A stretch of DNA of 38,256 nucleotides from Gammaproteobacteria bacterium 53_120_T64 (GTDB lineage: Bacteria; Pseudomonadota; Gammaproteobacteria; Pseudomonadales; Porticoccaceae), in the NCBI GenBank assembly GCA_002162815.1, contig MAAT01000061.1:1-38256 (forward strand). Direction: 5' to 3'. Of the stretch, positions 1 through 9,421 are shown piece by piece. Numbering within the stretch: the stretch's first letter is position 1; each line of letters starts with the position of its first letter. Position numbers and translations under genes: made by a program. The notes beneath the pieces were generated by a model. That model did no database searches. It had not been told where the DNA came from and was given only the letters and a program-made list of their open reading frames with translations.

Positions 1-17
1 CAACACTCTTCCAATAC

Positions 18-40
18 ATAGGGCCTCGTCAGAGGCCTAT
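18..40 (+). promoter_or_regulatory. Leader hairpin between carA (outside) and carB
   Basis: A perfect 6-bp stem, GGCCTC at 22-27 and GAGGCC at 32-37 with the loop GTCA, sits about 25 nt before the carB start and can be lengthened by ATA/TAT around one bulged G. No run of T follows, so it is not a plain intrinsic terminator. It may tune readthrough or mRNA stability between carA and carB, but that is inference. Confidence 0.35.
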
Positions 41-62
41 TAGATAGGCGCGATAAACACTT

Positions 63-3000
63 ATGCCAAAACGCAGTGATTTACACAGTATTCTGATTCT
101 CGGTGCCGGCCCGATTGTGATTGGCCAAGCCTGTGAGTTTGACTACTCCGGCGCCCAGGCGTGTAAAGCGCTGCGTGAAGAGGGTTACCGGGTAGTGCTG
201 GTGAACTCGAATCCGGCCACCATTATGACCGATCCGGCGATGGCTGATGCCACGTACATCGAGCCCGTTGAGTGGCGCACGGTGGCGAAAATCATCGAAC
301 AGGAGCGCCCCGACGCCGTCTTGCCGACCATGGGTGGGCAGACCGCGCTGAATTGTGCCCTCGATCTGGCCCGCGAAGGCGTACTCGAAAAGTTTGGTGT
401 CGAGTTGATTGGCGCCAGCAGTGACGCTATCGACAAGGCCGAAGATAGGGAGCGCTTCGATAAGGCAATGAAGGCCATCGGCCTCGAAACACCGCGCTCC
501 TATATTGTCCACAGCCTGGAAGAAGCCTTACAGGTACCGGATCAGTTCGGCTACCCCTGCATTATTCGCCCCTCGTTCACCATGGGCGGTTCCGGTGGTG
601 GCATCGCCTATAACGGTGAGGAATTTGAAGAAATTTGTAAGCGTGGTCTCGACCTGTCGCCGACCAGCGAGCTTTTGATCGACGAATCCTTGATCGGTTG
701 GAAAGAGTACGAAATGGAGGTGGTGCGAGACAAGAACGACAATTGCATCATTATCTGTGCGATAGAAAATTTCGACCCGATGGGTATTCACACCGGCGAC
801 TCCATTACCGTGGCCCCGGCGCAAACGCTGACCGATAAAGAATATCAGTTGATGCGCAATGCCTCGGTTGCCGTATTGCGTGAGATCGGTGTTGAGACCG
901 GTGGTTCCAACGTGCAGTTTGGCGTCAATCCGGAAGACGGCCGCATGGTGGTGATTGAGATGAACCCACGGGTGTCTCGTTCATCGGCGCTGGCCTCGAA
1001 GGCGACGGGTTTCCCCATCGCTAAAATAGCGGCCAAGCTGGCAGTCGGCTACACCCTCGACGAACTCAAAAACGATATTACCGGCGGTAGTACACCGGCC
1101 TCTTTCGAGCCCAGTATCGATTACGTGGTGACTAAAATACCGCGCTTTGCCTTTGAAAAGTTTCCCAAGGCCGACTCCATATTGACCACGCAAATGAAAT
1201 CGGTGGGTGAGGTGATGGCGATTGGTCGCACCTTCCAGGAGTCGATGCAGAAAGCCCTGCGTGGCCTCGAAGTTGGCGTTTCAGGCTTTGACCCCCACGT
1301 TGATCTGGCCAGTGATGGCGCCGAGGCGACGATTCGCGAGCAGCTTGCCTCCGCTCAGCCCGAGCGTATCTGGTATATAGCCGATGCCTTCCGGGCGGGG
1401 ATGAGTCTCGACGACGTCTTTGAGTTGACCAACATCGACCGTTGGTATTTGGTGCAAATTGCCGATCTGGTACAGGTCGAGCAAGGCTTGGTCGGCACTG
1501 ATCTCGCCAACCTTGATGGGCCGTCTTTATACGGTCTGAAGCGCAAGGGTTTTGCCGATAAGCGCATTGCCGACTTAATCGGTGTTGGCGAAGCCGAGGT
1601 TAGGGGACGTCGTCGCGAACTGGACATTAAGCCCGTCTACAAGCGCGTTGATACCTGTGCGGCGGAGTTCGCTACCGATACCGCCTATATGTACTCCACC
1701 TATGAAGAGGAGTGTGAAGCGGCACCGTCGAACAAAGACAAAGTTCTCGTACTCGGCGGTGGTCCGAACCGCATTGGCCAGGGCATTGAGTTTGATTATT
1801 GCTGCGTGCATGCGGCACTGGCGCTGCGTGACGATGGCTATGAAACCATTATGGTCAACTGTAATCCGGAGACGGTTTCGACGGATTACGACACCTCGGA
1901 CCGCCTCTATTTTGAGTCGGTGACCCTCGAAGACGTGTTGGAAATTGTCGCCCTCGAAAAGCCGGTCGGCGTGATTGTGCAATTCGGTGGCCAAACGCCC
2001 CTGAAGTTAGCACGGGCGCTTGAAGCCGAAGGCGTGCCGATTATTGGCACTACACCCGATGCCATCGACCGTGCGGAAGACCGCGAGCGCTTCCAGAAAA
2101 TGATTGAAAAGCTCGGCCTGTTGCAGCCACCGAATGCCACAGTGCGCTCGGTCGAAGCGGCGGTTGAGAAGGCGGCGGCGATTGGCTATCCGCTGGTGGT
2201 GCGACCCTCCTATGTGCTCGGTGGTCGGGCCATGGAAATTGTCTACGGTGAGGATGAGCTGAATCGCTATATGCGCGAGGCAGTACAGGTCTCCGACGAT
2301 TCGCCGGTGTTGCTCGACTACTTCCTGTCCTCCGCCATTGAGCTGGATATTGACGCGGTCTCCGATGGCGAAGAGGTGGTGATTGGTGCGCTGATGCAGC
2401 ATATCGAACAGGCCGGTATTCACTCCGGTGACTCGGCCTGCTCACTGCCACCCTATAGCCTGCCCGCCGATGTGCAGGAAGAGATGAAAGAAGTGGTCAA
2501 AGCCATGGCGCGTGAACTGGGCGTTAAAGGCCTGATGAATGTGCAGTTGGCCTGGCAGGACGAGAAAATTTACGTGATCGAAGTCAATCCACGTGCTTCG
2601 CGCACCGTGCCTTTTGTCTCCAAATGCATCGGCGTATCGTTAGCTAAAATTGCTGCCCGCTGTATGGTTGGCCAAACGCTGGCGCGACAGGGTTTCACGA
2701 AAGAGATTGTGCCCGAGCACTTTAGTGTTAAAGAGGCGGTCTTCCCGTTTAATAAATTTCCCGGTATCGACCCCATTCTGGGCCCAGAAATGAAGTCGAC
2801 GGGCGAGGTAATGGGCATCGGTGCAACCTTTGCCGAGGCCTATGCCAAGGCGCAGCTCGGCGCCGGTGATGAGATTCCCGCTAAGGGCACGGCCTTCCTC
2901 AGTGTTCGCGAGCGCGATAGGGGCGAGGTCGTCGATGTCGCCAAGCAATTGACCGATCTTGGCTTTAAGCTGGTATCGACCCGAGGTACCGGGCAGTTAA

Positions 3001-3278
3001 TTCTCGATGCTGGCCTTGAAGTAGAGCTTGTTAACAAGGTTAAAGAGGGTCGACCGCATATTGTCGACATGATCAAAAACGGCAAAATTGATTTGATCGT
3101 CAATACCACCGAGGGTCGTGTGGCGATCCAGGATTCGGCGACGATTCGCTCCAGTGCAGAGGCGAAGGGTGTTTATTACACCACCACATTGGCCGGCGGC
3201 AATGCCGTGTGCATGGCCCTGCGTCACAGCGGCGATGTACAGGTGCGAATTTTACAAGAACTTCACAAAGATAAGTAA
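63..3278 (+). CDS. carB: Carbamoyl-phosphate synthase, large subunit
   Basis: This subunit makes carbamoyl phosphate from bicarbonate, ATP and ammonia delivered by the CarA glutaminase, feeding pyrimidine and arginine synthesis in the cytoplasm. The 1071 residues match the family length (about 1073 in E. coli). The two halves repeat each other: each opens with a nucleotide-fold segment ([19 protein letters not shown] near residue 11 and [18 protein letters not shown] near 563) and continues into an ATP-grasp domain with [12 protein letters not shown] or [12 protein letters not shown]. The C-terminal 130 or so residues are the MGS-like allosteric domain ([11 protein letters not shown] onward), where UMP and ornithine act in relatives. 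Only 62 nt lie upstream, so carA is presumably just outside the window. greA follows after 24 nt and is probably co-transcribed. Nothing is truncated. Confidence 0.99.
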   Translation: MPKRSDLHSILILGAGPIVIGQACEFDYSGAQACKALREEGYRVVLVNSNPATIMTDPAMADATYIEPVEWRTVAKIIEQERPDAVLPTMGGQTALNCALDLAREGVLEKFGVELIGASSDAIDKAEDRERFDKAMKAIGLETPRSYIVHSLEEALQVPDQFGYPCIIRPSFTMGGSGGGIAYNGEEFEEICKRGLDLSPTSELLIDESLIGWKEYEMEVVRDKNDNCIIICAIENFDPMGIHTGDSITVAPAQTLTDKEYQLMRNASVAVLREIGVETGGSNVQFGVNPEDGRMVVIEMNPRVSRSSALASKATGFPIAKIAAKLAVGYTLDELKNDITGGSTPASFEPSIDYVVTKIPRFAFEKFPKADSILTTQMKSVGEVMAIGRTFQESMQKALRGLEVGVSGFDPHVDLASDGAEATIREQLASAQPERIWYIADAFRAGMSLDDVFELTNIDRWYLVQIADLVQVEQGLVGTDLANLDGPSLYGLKRKGFADKRIADLIGVGEAEVRGRRRELDIKPVYKRVDTCAAEFATDTAYMYSTYEEECEAAPSNKDKVLVLGGGPNRIGQGIEFDYCCVHAALALRDDGYETIMVNCNPETVSTDYDTSDRLYFESVTLEDVLEIVALEKPVGVIVQFGGQTPLKLARALEAEGVPIIGTTPDAIDRAEDRERFQKMIEKLGLLQPPNATVRSVEAAVEKAAAIGYPLVVRPSYVLGGRAMEIVYGEDELNRYMREAVQVSDDSPVLLDYFLSSAIELDIDAVSDGEEVVIGALMQHIEQAGIHSGDSACSLPPYSLPADVQEEMKEVVKAMARELGVKGLMNVQLAWQDEKIYVIEVNPRASRTVPFVSKCIGVSLAKIAARCMVGQTLARQGFTKEIVPEHFSVKEAVFPFNKFPGIDPILGPEMKSTGEVMGIGATFAEAYAKAQLGAGDEIPAKGTAFLSVRERDRGEVVDVAKQLTDLGFKLVSTRGTGQLILDAGLEVELVNKVKEGRPHIVDMIKNGKIDLIVNTTEGRVAIQDSATIRSSAEAKGVYYTTTLAGGNAVCMALRHSGDVQVRILQELHKDK

Positions 3279-3302
3279 AAGCGACAGCAAGGGCGAGTGA
3301 GT

Positions 3303-3782
3303 ATGAATAGCAAAGTGCCAATGACAGTGTTGGGTGAAGCCAGTCTGCGTGCAGAGTTGGAAGATTTAAAAAAGGTGCAGCGCCCACGTATTGTCGCGGC
3401 GATTGCCGAGGCTCGTGCCCACGGTGACTTGAAAGAAAATGCCGAATACCACGCTGCGCGTGATGAGCAGAGTTTTACCGAAGGGCGCGTGCAGGAAATT
3501 GAAGGCAAGTTGGGTCACGCTCAGGTGATCGATATCAGTAAATTGCCCGCCGGTGATAAGGTCATCTTCGGCGTTACTGTGACCATTATTAATACCGAGA
3601 GCGATGCCAGCGTCACTTACACCATCGTCGGTGACGATGAGTCCGATATTAAACAGAATAAAATATCCTATCAGTCGCCTATTGCGCGGGCGTTGATTGG
3701 TAAAGAGATTGGCGACGTGGTGGTAGTGAAGGCACCTTCGGGCGATATCGAATATGAGATTGATGAGGTCTCCTATGGCTAA
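3303..3782 (+). CDS. greA: Transcription elongation factor GreA
   Basis: GreA enters the secondary channel of RNA polymerase and stimulates cleavage of backtracked transcripts. The protein has the N-terminal coiled coil with the signature [17 protein letters not shown], whose acidic tip helps the polymerase catalyse cleavage, and a C-terminal FKBP-like domain ([19 protein letters not shown]). The ATG at 3303 gives 159 residues, the usual size, and lies 9 nt after AAGGG at 3289-3293. A GTG at 3297 would add two residues but is only 3 nt from that site, so I prefer 3303. The carB-greA order is the one seen in Pseudomonas. The yhbY/ftsH genes that follow greA there are absent here. Confidence 0.97.
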   Translation: MNSKVPMTVLGEASLRAELEDLKKVQRPRIVAAIAEARAHGDLKENAEYHAARDEQSFTEGRVQEIEGKLGHAQVIDISKLPAGDKVIFGVTVTIINTESDASVTYTIVGDDESDIKQNKISYQSPIARALIGKEIGDVVVVKAPSGDIEYEIDEVSYG

Positions 3783-3836
3783 GCTTTGGGGCTTTTAAGG
3801 CAGTACCTTTAATAATAATGAAATAGGGAATAGACG

Positions 3837-4400
3837 ATGCGATTGAAGACACCACGGGTACATCCGATACCGCTCGAAGAGTGGAATGAGGCACAAAAAG
3901 AAGCGCTGGGTAAGGCGAAAATGGGCGGCCGAGTGCTGAATATATTTAAAACCCTGGCCAATCATGCAGGCTTAGCCAAGCGCTGGATGGTGTTTGCCAA
4001 CCACATTATGGGTAAGTCAGAGATTACTCTGCGCGACCGGGAAATCGTTATCCTGCGCATCGGCTGGCTGTGCAAGTCGGGCTATGAGTGGGGCCAGCAC
4101 GTCGTTATCGGCAAAGAGTGTGGCATGAGCGATGCAGAGATGGAATTCATTAAGGAAGGCGCCGAAGCGGCTCATTGGCAAGAAAACGAAGCCCTGCTGA
4201 TTAAAGCCACGGACGAGCTCCACGGTGATGCCTTTATTGGCAATGAGACTTGGCAGGGCCTGTGCAAGCATTACAATACCCAGCAAATTATGGACATCGT
4301 GTTTACTGCCGGGCAGTACAACCTGGTGTCGATGGCCCTGAACACCCTCGGTGTTCAGCTCGATGAGGGTATGACCCTCGATCCCGATCTGGTGCGTTAG
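3837..4400 (+). CDS. Carboxymuconolactone decarboxylase (AhpD-like) family protein
   Basis: A 187-residue all-helical protein of the carboxymuconolactone decarboxylase / AhpD-like superfamily. The diagnostic stretch is around residues 67-90, with RDREIVILRIGWLCKSGYEW followed by GQH: E84 and H88 are the acid and base positions of the family. Only one cysteine (C79) lies there, so the CxxC pair of true AhpD peroxidase partners is missing and a peroxidase role is unlikely. The N-terminal part (LNIFKTLANHAGLAKRWMVF) is typical of relatives found beside CoA-dependent catabolic genes. The crotonase-fold gene starts 77 nt downstream on the same strand, so the two may form a small unit. The substrate is unknown. 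Confidence 0.85.
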   Translation: MRLKTPRVHPIPLEEWNEAQKEALGKAKMGGRVLNIFKTLANHAGLAKRWMVFANHIMGKSEITLRDREIVILRIGWLCKSGYEWGQHVVIGKECGMSDAEMEFIKEGAEAAHWQENEALLIKATDELHGDAFIGNETWQGLCKHYNTQQIMDIVFTAGQYNLVSMALNTLGVQLDEGMTLDPDLVR

Positions 4401-4477
4401 CCTTAAGCTAGACAATCTGGCTCATCACTTGTCTGGTCGCCACTAGCGGCCTCAGAAAGTATAAAAGAGGAAATACC

Positions 4478-5281
4478 ATGCAATATTCAGATTACGAACA
4501 CCTGCTGTTTGATCTTAAGCCCAACGGCGTATTGACCATCACCATCAATCGCCCCGAAGTCATGAACGCTACTAATGCGCGCCTGCACTGGGAACTGACC
4601 CAGATTTGGGACACGGTTGCCGCCGATGATGACACCAATGTTGTCGTGGTCACGGGTGCTGGTAAGGCCTTCTCCGCGGGCGGCGACCTGAACTGGGTTG
4701 AAGGCCAGGTCGGTGACGCTGCAGGCGTGCAAAGAATTCAGAAAGAAGCTGCCGATATCGTCTATCGCTTGCTGGCACTGGAAAAGCCGGTTATCTCTGC
4801 CATTAATGGCGTCGCGGTAGGTGCTGGTTTGGCTGTTGCTTTGATGGCCGATATTAGCGTGATGGCTGAAACGGCTAAGTTTACCGATGGCCACGTTAAG
4901 CTGGGTGTTGGCGCAGGTGATCACGCGGCGATTATTTGGCCTCTACTTTGCGGCATGTCCAAGGCCAAGTACTACCTGATGACCGCCGAGTTTATCAATG
5001 GTGTTGAAGCAGAGCGCATGGGTATGGTCAGCCTGTGTTTACCGCGCGAAGAAGTACTGCCGAAAGCGATGGAAATCGCCGACAAACTGGCCGCCGGTAG
5101 TCAGCAGGCCATTCGCGGCACTAAGTCGACACTCAACGGTTGGATGCAAATGGCTGCGCCGATCTTTGAAAATTCTCTGCGCATGGAGATGCTTTGCTTC
5201 CTCGGTGAAGACGCCGCTGAGGGTATCGCTGCGGTGAAGGAAAAGCGCCCTGCGGTTTTCCCATCGGCAAAGAAAGCCTAG
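4478..5281 (+). CDS. Enoyl-CoA hydratase/isomerase family (crotonase fold) protein with altered active site
   Basis: A 267-residue crotonase-superfamily protein that should bind an acyl-CoA. The oxyanion-hole segments are clear: AFSAGGDL at about residues 64-71 and INGVAVGAG at 109-117. The two glutamates that add water in true enoyl-CoA hydratases (E144 and E164 of the rat enzyme, 20 residues apart) fall on A119 and H139 here, exactly 20 apart. Plain hydratase chemistry is therefore doubtful. D148, in LGVGAGDHAA, is a possible alternative catalytic residue. Start choice: ATG with AGAGGA about 8 nt upstream. It follows the CMD-family gene and is closed by the terminator at 5356-5385. Family membership is secure; the reaction is not. 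Confidence 0.9.
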   Translation: MQYSDYEHLLFDLKPNGVLTITINRPEVMNATNARLHWELTQIWDTVAADDDTNVVVVTGAGKAFSAGGDLNWVEGQVGDAAGVQRIQKEAADIVYRLLALEKPVISAINGVAVGAGLAVALMADISVMAETAKFTDGHVKLGVGAGDHAAIIWPLLCGMSKAKYYLMTAEFINGVEAERMGMVSLCLPREEVLPKAMEIADKLAAGSQQAIRGTKSTLNGWMQMAAPIFENSLRMEMLCFLGEDAAEGIAAVKEKRPAVFPSAKKA

Positions 5282-5355
5282 TAAACGTTGCTGTTATTTG
5301 CGTAGCGTCGAGCTTCTAAAGCGAGGCTGGAAGGCCGAGTAAAATGGCTCGAGGC

Positions 5356-5385
5356 AAAAACCCGCGTTCGTTGACGCGGGTTTTT
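5356..5385 (+). terminator. Intrinsic terminator after the crotonase-family gene (probably bidirectional)
   Basis: Perfect 11-bp inverted repeat, AAAAACCCGCG at 5356-5366 and CGCGGGTTTTT at 5375-5385, around an 8-nt loop, with the T run continuing to 5387. A-rich on the left and T-rich on the right, it can stop transcription from either strand, which suits the convergent arrangement with rpsT. Confidence 0.9.
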
Positions 5386-5457
5386 TTATGGCTAGGATTT
5401 GTTGTGGGCATGGCTATAGGCTGTGGGATGGTGTCATGCACGCCGTGCAGAAACAAA

Positions 5458-5483
5458 AAACCCCGCTTCAAAGAGCGAGGTTT
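5458..5483 (-). terminator. Intrinsic terminator for the rpsT transcript
   Basis: Arms 5458-5467 and 5474-5483 pair over 10 positions with one C/A mismatch around a 6-nt loop. On the minus strand the hairpin is followed by six Ts (complement of 5455-5460). It lies about 165 nt beyond the rpsT stop, so the rpsT message would carry a long 3' untranslated region. Confidence 0.8.
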
Positions 5484-5646
5484 GATGGTGGCTGAAATAT
5501 TAATCGCAACTACGATAATTTTCGTAAGGTAGTTGTATCTTGTTTCGGCCTTAAGCGTTGATAGTTTGCACCCCAGCTTGTAACGACAAGCGGGTTAAAA
5601 CGAGAATTGCAGTTCGCTTAGTGAATAAGGAAGCTGCAAATCGGCT
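5484..5646 (-). other. Structured 3' untranslated region of rpsT; no gene seen
   Basis: No credible coding sequence lies here. Read on the minus strand it has three hairpins in a row: 5607-5639 (TTGCAG and TTC against GAA and CTGCAA, one bulged C), 5576-5591 (GCTTGT/ACAAGC, 4-nt loop) and 5507-5535 (CAACTAC/GTAGTTG). The terminator at 5458-5483 then follows. The layout would suit an RNA processed from the rpsT 3' end, but no promoter of its own is convincing. Confidence 0.4.
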
Positions 5647-5916
5647 TTAAGCAGACATCGCCTTAATCTTGGTGTTGAGGCGGCTTTTATGTCGCGCTGC
5701 TTTGTTCTTGTGCATCACGCCGCCTTTGTCGGCAATGCGGTCGATAACGGGCACGGCAGCGGCGTAGGCGGCCTTGGCAGCTTCGACATCGCCGGATTCA
5801 ATCGCGGCGATAACTTTTTTCAAAGAGGTGCGAGCCATGGAACGCATGCTGGCGTTGTGCTGGCGTCGATTTTCATTCTGTTTAGCGCGTTTGCGTGCTT
5901 GGGGTGAATTTGCCAC
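5647..5916 (-). CDS. rpsT: 30S ribosomal protein S20
   Basis: S20 binds 16S rRNA early in assembly of the small subunit. The 89 residues are basic and helical, opening [18 protein letters not shown] and closing [15 protein letters not shown], the standard S20 pattern and length. The start codon is GTG (complement of 5914-5916), with GGAG 9 nt upstream. In E. coli rpsT also starts with a non-AUG codon (UUG), and that weak start is needed for autogenous translational control, so the GTG may matter here too (inference). It is separated from the upstream queG gene by 60 nt and has its own strong promoter there. Confidence 0.98.
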   Translation of the reverse strand: MANSPQARKRAKQNENRRQHNASMRSMARTSLKKVIAAIESGDVEAAKAAYAAAVPVIDRIADKGGVMHKNKAARHKSRLNTKIKAMSA

Positions 5917-5961
5917 CTGGCGTTGCTCCGTATTAAGTTGAGTCTGATTTCGAGGTCGGGC

Positions 5962-5990
5962 ATTTTACAGCGCGCGTTAATTTATATCAA
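5962..5990 (-). promoter_or_regulatory. Sigma-70 promoter of rpsT
   Basis: On the minus strand TTGATA (complement of 5985-5990) and TAAAAT (complement of 5962-5967) are separated by exactly 17 nt, close to the consensus. The -35 box overlaps the last codons of queG. The sequence just after the -10 is G/C-rich (GCCCGACC), the type of discriminator seen at stringently controlled ribosomal promoters. Predicted leader is about 40 nt. Confidence 0.7.
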
Positions 5991-7095
5991 TAGCCGTGCC
6001 ATCTGCTCTTCGTTTGCGCTGTTGGCTCAGTGCCCAGTCAATATGTTCGCTAACAAGAGGCGAGGCTTGGGGTAGGGCCTGTTGCAGAGCCTCGATGATT
6101 TCATCGGAGGCTGGGGCGTTGCCGAGGCCGATGGCGAGGTTGCGCTGCCATCTCTCATAGCCAATGCGGCGAATCGGCGAGCCCTCGGTGCGCTGTAAGA
6201 ACTCCTCTTCGGTCCACTGAAACAGGGTGGTGAGTTTACTGTTGTCGAGGCTGTGACGGGGGCGAAAGTCATCTTCAGCGGTGGCTTTGGCGAAGCGATT
6301 CCAGGGGCAAATAATCTGACAGTCGTCGCAACCGAAGACTCGGTTGCCGATGGCCTCGCGAAATTCTAGGGCAATGGGGCCTTTGTTTTCGATGGTCAGA
6401 TAGGAAATGCAGCGCCGGGCATCGAGCACATAGGGCTCGGGAAAGGCATCAGTAGGGCAAATTTTTAGGCAGGCGCGGCAATTGCCACACTGCTTTTCAG
6501 CGGCGGGGGTATCGGCGGGTAGCTCGAGGCTGGTGTATAGCTCACCGAGGAAAAACCAGGAGCCGGCCTCACGGTTGAGTATAAGCGTGTGTTTGCCGAT
6601 CCAGCCTAGCCCGGCCTGCTCGGCAATGGGCTTTTCCATCACCGGGGCGCTGTCGACAAAGGGTCGTTGAATCACCGGCTGCTGGCTGTGTTGCTCTATT
6701 TTTTTGGCGAGCTTGGCGAGGCGCTTGCGGATCAGTTTGTGATAGTCCCGACCTAGGGCATAGCGTGAAACATAGGCACTGTTGCCGTCTTTTAGACGGG
6801 CGATGATCTTGGTGTCGGGTGACAGATAATTCATTCTGACGCTGATGATGGAGACGGTGCCGGGTAATAGCAGTTCTGGTCGCCAGCGCTTGTCACCGTG
6901 TTCTGCCAGCCATTGCATGGAGCCGTTGAAGCCCTGGGCCAGCCACTGCTGCAGACGCTCGCCGGCCTGCTCGAGATCGATGTGAGTGAAGCCCACTTGT
7001 TGAAAGCCAAGCTCATGACCCCAGCGGCGAATGTCGGGACGCAGGTCCTTGGTCGTCGTGCCGGCGGCGGCAGGTGTGTATTGCTTGGCTGGCAT
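5977..7095 (-). CDS. queG: Epoxyqueuosine reductase
   Basis: QueG is the cobalamin- and iron-sulfur-dependent enzyme that reduces epoxyqueuosine to queuosine at position 34 of tRNAs with GUN anticodons. The 372-residue protein has the N-terminal domain with FVDSAPVMEK (D148 is the conserved catalytic acid position). A dicluster ferredoxin module follows: C203, C206, C209 and C213 in CGNCRACLKICP, and C256, C259 and C263 in GCDDCQIICPWN. The C-terminal helical repeat region (EGSPIRRIGYERWQRNLAIGLGN) is also typical. It is divergent from nnr, the conserved arrangement in gammaproteobacteria, with 221 nt between the starts. The cofactors are known from the family. Confidence 0.97.
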   Translation of the reverse strand: MPAKQYTPAAAGTTTKDLRPDIRRWGHELGFQQVGFTHIDLEQAGERLQQWLAQGFNGSMQWLAEHGDKRWRPELLLPGTVSIISVRMNYLSPDTKIIARLKDGNSAYVSRYALGRDYHKLIRKRLAKLAKKIEQHSQQPVIQRPFVDSAPVMEKPIAEQAGLGWIGKHTLILNREAGSWFFLGELYTSLELPADTPAAEKQCGNCRACLKICPTDAFPEPYVLDARRCISYLTIENKGPIALEFREAIGNRVFGCDDCQIICPWNRFAKATAEDDFRPRHSLDNSKLTTLFQWTEEEFLQRTEGSPIRRIGYERWQRNLAIGLGNAPASDEIIEALQQALPQASPLVSEHIDWALSQQRKRRADGTAIDIN

Positions 7096-7285
7096 TGTTG
7101 CAGCGTACTCCGATTATCGTGGGGTCTTTAGGTGAGAGCCATTTCGCTCTCATGCTGTGTTGTAAAAAAAGGCCTGCAGTTGCTAGAGCGGTACTGAGTT
7201 GCTTATTTACATTCGGAAACCCGTTCTCTGCGGGATTTTCGCCTTGCGGGGCAACAAAATTATCTCTCATGCAAAGGACTCGTCG

Positions 7286-7291
7286 TATAAT
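7286..7291 (+). promoter_or_regulatory. Candidate -10 box for the nnr operon
   Basis: A perfect TATAAT lies 25 nt upstream of the nnr start. I see no good -35 hexamer 16-18 nt before it (the stretch there is TCTCTC-like), so this could be an activator-dependent promoter or a chance match. The 7096-7316 spacer must contain promoters for both divergent genes, and no other element stands out. Confidence 0.35.
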
Positions 7292-7316
7292 TCTGACAGA
7301 TCTCAGGGAAAAGCGA

Positions 7317-8894
7317 ATGATAAAAATTTCAAACAGGCTCTATACCGCGAGTGCGGTGCGTGAACTCGATCGTCGGGCCATCGAAGATGAAGGTATTCCG
7401 GGTATTGTGCTGATGAAGCGGGCCGGCCGTGAGGCCTTTGAGGCCCTACTTGCCCGCTGGCCCGAGCCTGAAAAAATCACCGTGTTTTGTGGCGGCGGCA
7501 ATAATGGTGGTGACGGCTATATTATTGCCGGTCTAGCTCAGCAGCGAATGATTCCCGTTGAAATTATTCAGCTCGCCACTGAGCAGGCATTAAGTGGTGA
7601 TGCCCATCGCGCCTGGGCCTTTGCCAATGACAGCGGCGTAGCGATGCAGTCCTGGCAGGATTATCTGTCGAGTGGGGCAGGGCTGGCCAGCGGGGTCGTC
7701 GTTGATGCCTTGCTGGGTATCGGTGTTAGTGGCGAGGTGCGTGGTGATTACCGTGGCGCCATTGCAGATATCAATCAATCGGGCCTACCGGTATTGGCTG
7801 CGGATATTCCCTCCGGCCTGTGCAGTGACACCGGTGCGGTGCTCGGCAGCGCCGTCGCGGCCGCCATGACGGTGACTTTTATCGGCATTAAGGTCGGTTT
7901 GCTCACGGGTCGAGGGCCAGCCCTGACTGGCGAATTACAGTTTCGCGACCTGGCTGTGCCGGATCTTGTGTATGAAGGTTTGGGCGAGCAAAAAATGCCC
8001 TTGGCAGCGCAGCGACTCGAGCTTGAATCATTGTTAGCGGTCTTTCCCCCGCGCGAGCGCGATGCCCATAAGGGCCGCTTTGGTCATGTGCTGGTGATTG
8101 GTGGCGATAAGGGCTATGGCGGGGCGGTGGCGATGGCGGCAGAGGCGGCACTGCGTGTGGGTGCCGGTTTGGTCAGTGTTGCCACTCGTCCGGAACACGT
8201 GCCGGCGCTGTTGGCGCGGCGGCCCGAATTAATGGTTAAGGCTGTTACCTCGGGGCAGGAGCTGGAACCCTATTTACAGAGCCCCACGCTGATTGTTATT
8301 GGCCCGGGCCTAGGGCGCTCCCCTTGGTCGGAGCAAATGTTGCAAAAGGCGATTGGCAGTGGCTTGCCGATGGTGGTGGATGCCGACGCCCTAAATATTC
8401 TCAGTGAGGGCCGGGTTGGCGCTAATGCTAGGGCTAATGTTGGTGCCGATGCTAGCCCTTGGGTGTTAACGCCCCACCCCGGTGAGGCGGCGCGGTTGTT
8501 GGCGTGTAGCAATGGTGATATTCAGGCCGATCGGTTCTCAGCCTGTCGACAAATCGCCGAGAAATATTCGGCCACGGTGTTGTTAAAGGGCGCCGGCACA
8601 CTGATTGCGGGGCCAGCTCTGGCTAGTGATGGGGGCGATGGCGATAGCGCGGAATCCTCACTGTGGCTCTGCCCCTACGGCAACCCCGGTATGGCCAGTG
8701 GTGGCATGGGCGATGTGCTGGCGGGGATTATCGGCGGCTTGTTGGCTCAGGGTTTAGCTACGGCAACGGCGACCTGCCTGGGTGCCTGTTTGCACGGTGT
8801 GGCGGCCGATAGAGCCGCTGCGGAGAGCGGTGAAAAGGGTTTGCTGGCCACCGATTTACTGATGCCCCTGCGGCACTTGGTCAACGCTCGGTGA
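7317..8894 (+). CDS. nnr: Bifunctional NAD(P)HX epimerase / ADP-dependent dehydratase
   Basis: Nnr repairs hydrated NADH and NADPH: the N-terminal YjeF_N half epimerises the S and R forms, and the C-terminal carbohydrate-kinase-like half dehydrates them with ADP. Visible motifs are [15 protein letters not shown] in the epimerase part, then [43 protein letters not shown] and the [17 protein letters not shown] nucleotide site. The frame is open from 7074, but the ATG at 7317 has AGGGAA 6 nt upstream and gives a normal 525 residues starting [21 protein letters not shown] short Ala/Gly-rich patch, [16 protein letters not shown], looks like a local duplication in a loop. The stop overlaps the tsaE start by 4 nt. 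Confidence 0.96.
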   Translation: MIKISNRLYTASAVRELDRRAIEDEGIPGIVLMKRAGREAFEALLARWPEPEKITVFCGGGNNGGDGYIIAGLAQQRMIPVEIIQLATEQALSGDAHRAWAFANDSGVAMQSWQDYLSSGAGLASGVVVDALLGIGVSGEVRGDYRGAIADINQSGLPVLAADIPSGLCSDTGAVLGSAVAAAMTVTFIGIKVGLLTGRGPALTGELQFRDLAVPDLVYEGLGEQKMPLAAQRLELESLLAVFPPRERDAHKGRFGHVLVIGGDKGYGGAVAMAAEAALRVGAGLVSVATRPEHVPALLARRPELMVKAVTSGQELEPYLQSPTLIVIGPGLGRSPWSEQMLQKAIGSGLPMVVDADALNILSEGRVGANARANVGADASPWVLTPHPGEAARLLACSNGDIQADRFSACRQIAEKYSATVLLKGAGTLIAGPALASDGGDGDSAESSLWLCPYGNPGMASGGMGDVLAGIIGGLLAQGLATATATCLGACLHGVAADRAAAESGEKGLLATDLLMPLRHLVNAR

Positions 8895-9421
8895 GTGCCA
8901 GCTGCGCCTTTGATATCGCCTCAGAGGCTGCCATGGTCGCCTTTGGCGAGGTCTTGGGTGAGGTCTTGTCGACGACCAGCCAGCAACAGGTCGCGGTTGT
9001 CTATTTACAGGGCGACCTGGGTGCGGGTAAAACTACGCTCTGTCGCGGCGTGCTGCGGGCCTGTGGTCACAGCGGCGCGGTGAAGAGCCCTACTTACACC
9101 CTCGTGGAGCCCTATCAGTTAGTGCGGGTCACGGTTTATCATTTTGATCTCTATCGTCTCGGCGACCCCGAAGAACTTGAGTATATGGGGATCAGGGATT
9201 ATTTTGAGCCGGGTCATATTTGTTTAATTGAATGGCCCGACAAAGGGCAGGGGATATTACAGGCCGCCGATCTGGAGATCGCCATTGCGGTGACTGCTGC
9301 GGGCCGGCATTTGAGTTTGGTGGCGCATACTGCCCAGGGCGAGGCCGTTGTAGCTGGAGTGCGCACAGGATTTACAGCGAGTATCATTGGTGCGAAAAGA
9401 GGGGGGGAAGCACCATGTTGA
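8891..9421 (+). CDS. tsaE: tRNA threonylcarbamoyladenosine biosynthesis ATPase TsaE
   Basis: TsaE is the ATPase that works with TsaB, TsaC and TsaD to make threonylcarbamoyladenosine at position 37 of ANN-decoding tRNAs. The protein has the Walker [10 protein letters not shown] at about residues 41-49, [10 protein letters not shown], the [20 protein letters not shown] segment and LIEWPDKG, all family hallmarks. The start is GTG at 8891, in a GTGA overlap with the nnr stop, pointing to translational coupling. At 176 residues it is somewhat longer than the E. coli protein (about 153): the extra residues form a C-terminal tail ([18 protein letters not shown]) that runs into the amiB start. The tail may exist simply because the reading frame stays open across the amiB ribosome-binding site. 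Confidence 0.96.
   Translation: MSASCAFDIASEAAMVAFGEVLGEVLSTTSQQQVAVVYLQGDLGAGKTTLCRGVLRACGHSGAVKSPTYTLVEPYQLVRVTVYHFDLYRLGDPEELEYMGIRDYFEPGHICLIEWPDKGQGILQAADLEIAIAVTAAGRHLSLVAHTAQGEAVVAGVRTGFTASIIGAKRGGEAPC

Noticed and set aside
5344..5532. 62-codon plus-strand frame after the crotonase-family gene
   Set aside because: It runs through both intrinsic terminators and has no homology-like motif.
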